A stretch of 64,000 nt of DNA, taken from positions 133,800 to 197,799 of the forward strand of contig SSNU01000063.1 of assembly GCA_012064415.1 (NCBI GenBank). Reading direction: 5' to 3'. This DNA is from Gyrodactylus bullatarudis. Taxonomy: Eukaryota; Platyhelminthes; Monogenea; Gyrodactylidea; Gyrodactylidae. Under the pieces are notes generated by a model. That model was not told the DNA's origin and ran no database searches. It saw only the letters and a list, made by a program, of their open reading frames with translations. The translations under genes and the position numbers were made by a program. Shown piece after piece: positions 63,624 to 64,000 of the stretch (position 1 is the stretch's first letter; each line of letters opens with the position of its first letter).

Positions 63624-64000
63624 CTCATTGGTTGGAATTTGATGAATTTTTTAGAAAAACTTAAAAATTGTATTTCTCTTAATTCGGTTTCAATAAGAAG
63701 GGATTAAAACTGTCTAGTTTATCAAAGACTTGTTTAAGATTAATTAAAAGTAGAGAAATGAAAAAAGAATAAGCCTTGAAATTTTGAAAATTAGCTTAGG
63801 GTAAAAATAACCCGAGTTTACATTCTAGGGTTGCAGTCTAAAATCTCATTAACATTTATTGTATTCTGATTCAACCAAGAAATTTCGAATACTAATAAAT
63901 CATGACTTGAAGTTGAGTTGTAATATTTTTTCTTCATTTGTGAATAATATTAAAATTACGGAGTACTTAGAAAAAATATTCAAATATTATAAAAACATGG
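63624..64000. other. Nothing recognised at the right edge
   Basis: AT-rich; no open frame or repeat boundary seen. Confidence 0.4.

Overview
This is AT-rich (visibly about 30% GC) metazoan nuclear DNA with spliceosomal introns, long TE-filled introns and one strongly conserved gene, a G-protein beta subunit. That gene, the WDR6 homologue and the repeats fit an arthropod; a crustacean such as a copepod (sea-louse-like) is my best guess, but this is inference. No CRISPR, operon or prokaryotic feature is present, and I recognised no tRNA or rRNA.

Layout. 1-346 (+): the 3' end of an unidentified gene. 661-21292 (-): a 12-exon gene whose joined exons stay open for 858 codons. It encodes a signal peptide, Cys-rich modules, a zona-pellucida-like (ZP) domain, one membrane span and a short cytoplasmic tail. 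Its introns hold a decayed jockey/CR1-type LINE (about 1320-4740), a hAT-type element and many dispersed repeats. A second signal-peptide exon at 27293-27398 has the same splice phase. 21.4-32.7 kb is mostly repeats: a foldback element carrying a fragment of a transposon Cys-rich tail, and piggyBac-type elements with TTAA flanks. 32750-33234 (+): a two-exon Cys/Gly/Asn-rich protein, followed by a broken piggyBac transposase (33609-34600, -). 34832-40547 (-): a complete 10-exon WDR6 homologue (1078 aa). Its third intron contains, antisense, a second Cys-rich gene (38598-39043, +). 41003-43796 (+): a complete four-exon G beta (340 aa), head-to-head with WDR6. 49649-50870 is a direct copy, identical as far as I compared it, of 38527-39748. 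It gives a third Cys-rich gene plus a stranded piece of a WDR6 exon. 51.8-54.9 kb holds two more hAT-type elements. 57066-61998 holds a cluster of six short four-span membrane proteins in mixed orientation, a claudin/PMP22-like local gene family. The right end has one GC-richer unassigned ORF.

The genes do not form one pathway. WDR6 (tRNA wobble 2'-O-methylation partner) and G beta (signalling) are housekeeping genes. The ZP protein, Cys-rich proteins and tetraspans look lineage-specific and are probably structural or surface proteins. All intron boundaries were placed by hand from GT/AG sites, phase and reading frame. Total coding lengths divide by three for every model given as complete.
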